A stretch of 64,000 bases of DNA from Xylocopa sonorina (lineage: Eukaryota; Arthropoda; Insecta; Hymenoptera; Apidae). Position 1 is the stretch's first letter, and each line of letters opens with the position of its first letter. The position numbers and the translations under genes are program-made. Below, in pieces: positions 56,201 through 64,000 of the stretch. The notes beneath the pieces are model-generated. The model was not told where the DNA came from. It saw only the letters and a list, made by a program, of their open reading frames with translations, and did no database searches. The stretch covers positions 620,001 to 684,000 of the forward strand of contig NC_135203.1 of NCBI RefSeq assembly GCF_050948175.1, in the 5' to 3' direction.

Positions 56201-59200
56201 TCTCGTATCGAATATCACGCTGGTCTTCCTGTCCTGTGTCTACTGACCCACGCCAATCGTGTCTTTCGTCGTTTCGCTGTTTGGCTGGAGCCCTCGTAAC
56301 GGGAACGAATCCGGATCGGTATCTCTCGAGTAACTGATTCGACGTCTCGCTTGGGAAGTGAATGGAAATTTCAAATAGCGGCAGGCTTTCGATTTTTCGT
56401 TTTTTTTTTTATCGACTCCACAGGTCCGATTGATTAGGCGGGACATGCTTGCGTCATAAGATCTTGTTTGCTAACTGTGCTCGAACTGTTAGACCAGTAG
56501 AAATGTAGTTTCGTAGAATTTGTTGGTAAAAGTAGATTGGAGATACTGATGTGGATGGATATGACTGTTTTAAACCTTTATTAGATCGTTGATTGTTACA
56601 TAAAACGATTGCAGAATTCATGAAGCATCGGAACGTGAAGTTTCATGAATTTTCGAAAAGATTCATAGTAACGAATAATTATTTGCTTATTTTTTGTGTA
56701 TTTTGATATATTTGCATACGAGACACGAGTGCGAAAGACTTAATGTAAGTCTTGTATAATAAATGTACTAAATCTGTTTCACCTAGATAAGCGATCCTAA
56801 AAGTAAGACAACTCTCCTTTTAAGCATTCCCTTTCTCTTCTTGCCTCATGGGTATTCAGGAATCAAAAGTAGACCACAATTTCTACTGTAACGAAACAGT
56901 TCGTGGCGATGATCACTACCGCGACAATGCCGGGATCGGTTCGTGTTTTGCGGACAGATGTTCTCCGCGTGTTCCAACGGAACTCTCATCGACGCCCGTG
57001 TCCTATTTACCGACTATTGTCGCAGTTCCAGCGGCGCGCAAACTTTCTAAGTGGCGTCGTGTAATAACCGTGCCATACGACGAAACCGTGCAGCAACAGC
57101 TGATGCACCTCGACTTGCGAGATCGATCGTAGTGTGGGTGCATTAGAATCGTCGAAATTGCACTAATCTAATTTAAGATTAGAACCGTGCATTTAAAGAC
57201 GATGCGACAGTAATTCAAGGGCCCGTCATGTTTCTAATCAAACAGAAACAATCGCTGCAATTTCACCACCGCTCATAGAACACTCAGCAATCAACGCAAG
57301 TGCTCCTATTCTTACGCAACCGCAGTTATCAATCCCCTTCTATCGACGCACAGAACAATCAAGCTTTCTTTCGCCCCCGTTTTACATAATGTAAACCCAA
57401 CTACACACTAATGAAAATTCTAAATGGAGAGAAAAACGGAAATCTTCGTTACTACTCGCATTCGTTCGTCGCATTAATAACAAACTATCCACCAGATCGA
57501 TCATCCCTTTAATTGATTAGTTGCCAAACGTTTTTTCTTGAAATTTTTTACGGGAAAATTGCACAGTAACGATATAATTGCATTCAAATTATATTTTTAT
57601 GTTGTTAAAACATTTTATATCTTTTGAAAAGTCCCAAATGGGTCTTATGACATGTTGCATGAAAAAGGAAAGCTGTTATAATAACAAAAATATGTAACTA
57701 ACATATAATTACTAGAACCTCCACATTACATATCTATGTATGGTACTTAATTATAATATAAAAACGAAACCGTAAAAAATTATCTGACAATTTTACTGTG
57801 CTCAACTTTTACAAATTAATTTCATATTTGTTCACTTGTTTTTAAAGAAACGAGATATAAAATGCACTCGAAATTTAAATACTAGAGAGCATCAGGGCAG
57901 TGTAAGAAAAAAAATAACTGCGAGAACTTTTTGAACCGTGTTAGAATTGTAGACAGCATCCGCTATAAACAATATCGACTGATATAATATACACTATGTA
58001 CAAGCAGTAAAATTTCGTAAAATTCGAAAATCCTTAAATGGAGATCGCGTCGCATTAATGGGTTAATAGGTTAATAAGGAATGGAGGAAATAATATAATA
58101 GCAACTCTGTTTCATTTAGCCTCTCGGGTATTAATTCCAAATGCAATTAACCACTGCGATTTCAGGGGCTATCTCGGCTCGCATTCATCTTTCCAGCGTT
58201 GCCTCTAATCAATCGGACAATTAAAGGAGCCACGATAGTTATTGCACCACTTTCGCCATTTCCTGGCGCGAGTCCGCAACGCGTGTCACGCCTACGCGCT
58301 CCTCAACGAGCTGATCTCGTTTATTGACCCACCGGCTGCCCGGTATTCTTCCTGATTTGCACCTGCCCCAGGCCCACACATCGCTGACGCTGCACGCCTG
58401 TTCTATTCGAGTAAATAGTTCACTCCGAACTATAGTGAAATTAGATTTCTGCGATTGAAATTTTTTATTATATCATATAGAATTCATTTAGCCTTTCGCG
58501 TGTCAATTCCAGAGCCGCAACTCTTTCCTGGTTAAAGAGACGATCGATCTGGCTGATAAATGGTTATTAGAAGATTTTCGTTTTTCTTACGTCCTCATCT
58601 TTCGTTTCGTTATGATTTTTTATATAAAAAAATTAGGATTTCATATTGAAGCATTAATTAAATACGAGTTTCAATGAAAGAGAGGGAATGAAAATAACCA
58701 GGAGCATATGATTTCTTCCTGGAAAGCAACACGTGTACACGAATATGTCCGTTGCTGAGCTTCAGCGCGAGGGAAATTGGCCAGAAATCAACACGTATGC
58801 TATCTAAGCTCCTCTCTTTCGGTGGCGTATTTTTACATGGAGGACAGTTCATTACCGCGGAGTGTCTGGGACAACGACGGAGCTCTGTGCCCTCTGATTG
58901 CAGGGTGTCTTGAAATTCCTAACCCGGTGGCGATCGCTGGCACAATTGGTTCGTCCCACTTCGTTCCCCGATTCGATTCCCATCGAGTGTCGCGTAACAT
59001 CAATCGTATCCCCAGAATCGATCGGAGTTATTCCCCACCAGCTGGCCCCGGCGAAGACTGCTTCCGTGATCTAAATTCTGGCAACTCTCGCGCGAGCGTC
59101 ATCGGCAATATGGTAAAATCCTTTCGTAGCTGGCCGAACCGGACGAAGAACGGAAGTTCCTCGTCGTCGTGTCGTTGCCAAGAACGCGAAATACGTGTCT

Positions 59201-62200
59201 CACGGCAATGCGATTTGTCGGTTTTTGTGATGGAAAAATTGAAACAAAGTTCTAAGCAGACTTTCACAAACATTTTTAGATAACAACAATCGTCACTTAT
59301 GTCGATATAGACCACTTTGGGACTGGTGCAGATAATACAGAAAATTCAAACATTTGTAACCATGATAGAGAACGATCATTAGAATTTTTTCAACGAGTAG
59401 AACTTTGAAAGACTTTCCGGCATGTTCGATCACATTTGATCACAATCCATTTACGTTAAAGCTGTTTAACATGAGTTTCGACGAGAGAACAAAACATTTG
59501 ATTTGCATTTGCAAAAAAAAGTCAGAATCCCTTTTCTCTTCCTTTTTTGGTTAATAGAGTCGATTTCTGTTTCGCAAAAACGTGTTTAAATCCCGATGCT
59601 TCGTAGCTGGGATGTATGCTCGATAATAGCACAGTATACAGTAGCGAAACTCTCTGTCGGCACCATTGATGTCGATGTACCATAAAATTGAGTGCGCATG
59701 CGCGACAGAAGAATCCAAATCGCAATGCCATCTGGATTTCAATCTCACTTGCAATTTTTTACTCTCTATCTGCCCAACTTATTTTTACGTTTAGTTAATC
59801 AAAATTTAATAAAAATAATAAATCTATTATTTCTAATACACTAAAAAACAAGGAAGGAAAGCAAAAATCGAAAAAATATAAAATACACATGTTACTATGG
59901 CTATAAAAATGTAAGAACATAAATATTATACAAGATAAAGAAGAGAAAATATAATGAAAAATTCTTCAATTCTTATAGCCCCTTCTGCATATGTAATACT
60001 ACAACAAAAAATATGTATTATAGAAAATTACAAAACAATATAAAATATTTATATAAATTAACAATTCCCTTAAATTATTTATCAAAATACTTTTAGAAAT
60101 TAACAATTATTTTAAATTGATTCTTTTTCGCTTTCTTTCCTTTTTCTCCTAAAATCTTCGAAATAGCTCGAACGTGCTTCAACGCTTTCAAGCAGCTTTC
60201 AACAGATATTGAATTCCCTCCAAATTCAGCTTCAGGTTTGGTTAGATATTCAATCGTCTTTTTGTCTGCTAAGAAAGAGAGAGAGAAAGAAAAACTAAAG
60301 AGCAAGCGAGGCAGAAGTTCAGATGGCACTGTGATTCGGTGCCTTCTTTCGCGCATGCGCATTAAATTTTGTAACACATAAAATCGTGCCAGTTGCGCTA
60401 CTGTATACTGTGATAATAGCGTAGCTGAGTCGCGGAACCTTGCGACAAGGGTGGAATGCTCAAGAGGGTAGCCTCAAACAAGGTTCGAACGCGTTATTGA
60501 ATAATCTCACGCGGCGCGGACTTTGTTTCGACGTTTTGCCGGCGAATGTCGGAGCCAAGAGGGCAGGGTGCCAAAGAAGGATCGGATAAAGTTCCATTTA
60601 CGTACTGGTTCCGGCTACCTAACTAAAAAATTCACTTTGGCCACGGTGAATTGCAAATCCACCGACCTTAAAACGATGAGGCTACGTCGCTGGGTACAGT
60701 TGTTGACAAGATAATGGAGATAGATCATGGATATTATTTGGCGGTCGGAATAGTTTACTTTGAACCCTTTACGCTCGAGAGTGCATTCTAAGCTTCGAAT
60801 GACTGACTCTAAGTTGATAGAATTACAGCAAATTGGTAACGCAAACAATTAACGAAGCGCAAACAAGAGCTCCAACGAGAAACATTGAAAACCATCAGTT
60901 ATTAAACCTCGGTAACAGCTCGAATAGTCTAATATAAATCTTCGATTAATGTCGCAAATATTTGTAGGAAAGTTTATTGTTTCTGTGGAGATGTTCAATT
61001 CCGGAGTACAACACGTTTTAGCCAAATAGTTTATTAAAGTCCCTTACGGGGTGCGTAATTAAACGAAGTAATGATGAGTGTACACGTCGAACGTACACGA
61101 ACAAAACACGAAAAAGAATTACATTTTTGTTCGATGAAAAATGAACGGTCAACAATCGTGAATCGCATCGAAACAAAGTTCTAAATCGACACATGTAAAC
61201 GCCGTCGAAAGCAGTTAACTGGTTAAATCTTTTGCAGTCATGAGGCGACTCTCGATCGCCACGACGTTTCGTGCAACAACTCGAGTTTTTCATTAACTAA
61301 TTTTATATTTTGAAGTCCCACAATTTTTGAAGATGAATTTGATTTTGAACTGCTAAAAAACTAGACCGATCGTATTCGATCGTGAAGAAATTCGTGATAG
61401 AGAATAAAAATAATGTTCAAGTATTTTCCGACGTTGCCTGTCGAGCAGATGCTTCGCCCGAAAAAGTCGTTATACTCTTGATTAGAAGATAATCATGACT
61501 CCAATACAACAAACATTAATATAATAAAATTGAAATTCTTAGTTGACGTCTCGCAATTATTATCGGGATACAAGTAATAAAAATTTTGATGATGTAATAC
61601 GATTAATAATAGTGACGTGGAATAATATTTAAATGTACAGAAAAGGGGTCGCTGAAAGTAATATTCTGCAGGTGATATTCCGGACTTCGTGCTCAAGGGG
61701 TTGAAATGCAAAGGTACACTGAAAATGCAACTGGTCGAAGAAATCTGCCTGCAATATCTCTGTTCTCGACTAAAAAGAGCCAGACTACTTGTCGCAGCTG
61801 GAGGAAAAATGATCAAATAAATCATCGCACGAGAACGTGATTCTGAAGATTTCTTTAATCAGAAAAGTGTCAGTCAACTCTTGATTAACTTGACTTCAAC
61901 TCTTGATTGAAAAATTTACTGTTATTTCTCTTACAATATTATCTATTCATTTCCTTGAAAAAAGCTACGAAAAGTAAACACATAAATATTCTCATTCGTT
62001 TATTGCATCTGTTGAATCTGAAAAAGATGAAAAATGCTCGTAATGAAGCGCCAAGTAATGGCGGGACAATAAACAGCATCCTATATCAGAATCCTCGGGA
62101 CGGAGAGGAACGCTTAACAAAATTTGAAATGCAATTCAATCGTAGTTTCAAACACCAAGTATTCAGTTTTCCCTGGGCCGTTGTTGTTCTTCGTTTTTCC

Positions 62201-64000
62201 CTAAAATTGATTCGAATTTCCTCCCTTGTCCCACTTTTATGAGATGAACAAGAGGCCAATAAAATCACCCAGAAATGGATAATCGACGGGGTTACCAACT
62301 CTTCTGGTTCTGTCCTGCTGCTAGCAGTACTAGAATCCGTAAATAAACGTGGTGGGACGTAGAAGACAAGAGCGAAGGGGGAATCGAGCTCATAAATCGA
62401 GCATCGATTGTTTGTTTCGATGGGACGGGGGCGGAACGAAATCTTGATCCCGGATCTCCTAGCTGCCTTGAGGACCGTAAATCTATCCTGCATCGCGATA
62501 AAACGTCTGTGGATACATCAACAGCGTATTCCTATTGTTTTAGAATCCCCCTGGCGTTGCAACAGTTGGCACGCACTTCCCATAAGAGGGTGGAAACACT
62601 GGAAGGACAGAACCCATCCCACTCTCGGTAGATAATTCCAAGTCGGCGATAATCTGTAACGCTGCGCGTAAATCTTGCCGTTCCGCGCGGAACAACACCG
62701 TGTCTACCCGAACCACTTGTTCGACGATAACGTTTATACTACCGCGAACTGATCAATTCTGAATAATAGTTTCATTTTCCGCGCTTGATATTAGAAGGGT
62801 TTGTCAGAAGCTGTGAAAGGGATAGCTTGGAAATAGTCAAGGGTCAAGAATGAGATATAGGTTAGGAGTAACACGATATCTCTTATATTATATTTTGTAC
62901 AACAACAAGATTCCATCCAATTTCTTTGGTTGATTCGATAAAAGTCTATTAACAAAGGGGAGAACAACATTGAACTTTGTTGATCGCGTTGCTGGATTAA
63001 AGCATTAAACACCGCAAGCATTTCGCGCCAAAGGAAAGTTAATGGCGAACCCAAGCATATTAGGTCACCCGTAATGACTCATCCCCTTTGCGCATCACCC
63101 CTTCTCGTTTCTTTCTTCCCGTTGATGGAGACGGAGTTTCGGGCTGCCTCATAAAAGTCTCCCCCTCTCCTTTTCCTTCCCTCAGGTTATCCTTGATTTT
63201 CGCAACGACATCGAGGAGGGAGGAAACCATTAATATATGCACTTCCTGATCGATCGTTCGACAAAAGTTTGAACCTTCGGCACGAATACAGAAGCAAAGA
63301 ACGCCAAAGATTGCTTTATCACGGTTCACAAACTTGAGATGAGATGGCATAAATAGCCAGGAACAAGGGAGTGTAGGAACAGTGGAAATGGAGGAATAAT
63401 AATTTACGCGGGGAATAATTTAAAAAAGAGTCACGTCGATCTCCTGTCGCGTCAACTGCTATACCATTTTAGTCAAGAAAATCTTGTACCATTTTCAGCT
63501 TGTACATAAATTGTTTATGTTTCTCCTTAATACTAAATCTGCCTATATCGTCTATATACCGGTGACGGTGGTTAACCCCTTGAAGCACACGATTTTAATG
63601 AAAATCGGAAGCCAAACTGCAAAGAATTTTTTTAAATGTAAAAACATAGAAAAAACGTACATAATATTGCTCACAATGAGAAAAAAAATTATGATAGTTC
63701 AATATGTATATGCTTTATTACAGAGTGGGATGTATGTAATCCCATCGTGCAACTAATGTTTTAAATGAAAGTAATTAAAACACATACTTTTTCCAAAACA
63801 AAATACGAAGTGCGAACTTCTTTGTTTTTCATACTACAGAACGCACATCGTCTTCGAGTAGTACGTTTTGGTAGATGTTTCGAGTCTTTTCCTCGTAAAA
63901 ATTCACTGCACAATAAAACAAAATATTTATTCCTTAGCTACATTATATAAAGCAATTTCTAGTTTATAAATGTTCAACAAAATGAAAATTTTGTGTGAAA
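56201..64000. other. Upstream of scratch; no gene recognised
   Basis: AT-rich DNA with a few GC-richer blocks (56840-57130, 58190-58400, 58740-59280, 62400-62720) that give frames up to 168 codons (58777-59283, plus) with no motif I know. TGAACCCTTTACGCTCGAGAG at about 60762 and TTAACCCCTTGAAGCACACG at about 63573 are single TIR-like ends. This is probably regulatory or intergenic DNA. Confidence 0.4.
61031..61147. repeat. Dispersed repeat shared with 48177-48297
   Basis: CCCTTACGGGGTGCGTAATT, TTAAACGAAGTAATG and ACAAAACACGAAAAAGAATT occur in the same order and spacing as in the scratch intron copy. Confidence 0.5.

Noticed and set aside
58777..59283. 168-codon plus-strand frame upstream of scratch
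   Set aside because: Long, but in a GC-richer patch, with no signal peptide, domain or recognisable motif and an overlapping frame on the other strand. I could not support it as a gene.

Overview
The window looks like nuclear DNA of an arthropod, most likely a hymenopteran such as a bee. The support is AT-rich intergenic DNA without CpG depletion, many microsatellites, short intron-split genes, a tandem carboxylesterase array and a scratch-type (Snail superfamily) zinc-finger gene. The order is an inference; no species-diagnostic sequence was found.

Layout. Positions 1-4291 hold no recognisable gene, only a TTAA-flanked repeat. Positions 4292-19863 are a carboxylesterase array, all on the minus strand. 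From right to left it contains: a complete 10-exon gene (16265-19863, 632 codons) that has lost its catalytic Ser and His and carries an 86-residue Ser/Gly-rich insert; a 10-exon esterase (10634-15671, 563 codons) with all catalytic motifs intact but an in-frame TGA at codon 13, inside the signal peptide; and two decayed partial copies (6408-7064 and 4292-about 5110). A broken Ty3/gypsy-type retroelement (about 8144-10050) lies between the decayed copies and the intact ones. I rebuilt the exons of both larger genes from splice sites. Every exon junction keeps frame, and several exon lengths (160, 186 and 133 nt) are identical in the two genes, which shows tandem duplication.

Positions 19.9-44.0 kb are a gene desert of about 24 kb, filled with microsatellites and short terminal-inverted-repeat elements: TTAA-flanked piggyBac-like families, a pogo/Tigger-like element with a TA duplication, a mariner end, and a GTCAGTAT-ended family. 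Positions 44033-53829 (minus) hold scratch (scrt) in three coding exons: a SNAG-like N-terminus, a proline-rich middle and five zinc fingers, 539 residues, with introns of 7.35 kb and 0.82 kb. GC-rich DNA at 53.8-56.2 kb is its probable 5' leader and promoter. Positions 56.2-64 kb show no recognisable gene and are probably upstream regulatory DNA.

How the parts fit. The esterase array is a birth-and-death cluster with one copy turned non-enzymatic, one intact but for a single nonsense codon, and two in advanced decay. Scratch is an unrelated neural transcriptional repressor, and much of the desert could be its regulatory domain. All exon models are by eye; no alignment or expression data were available.
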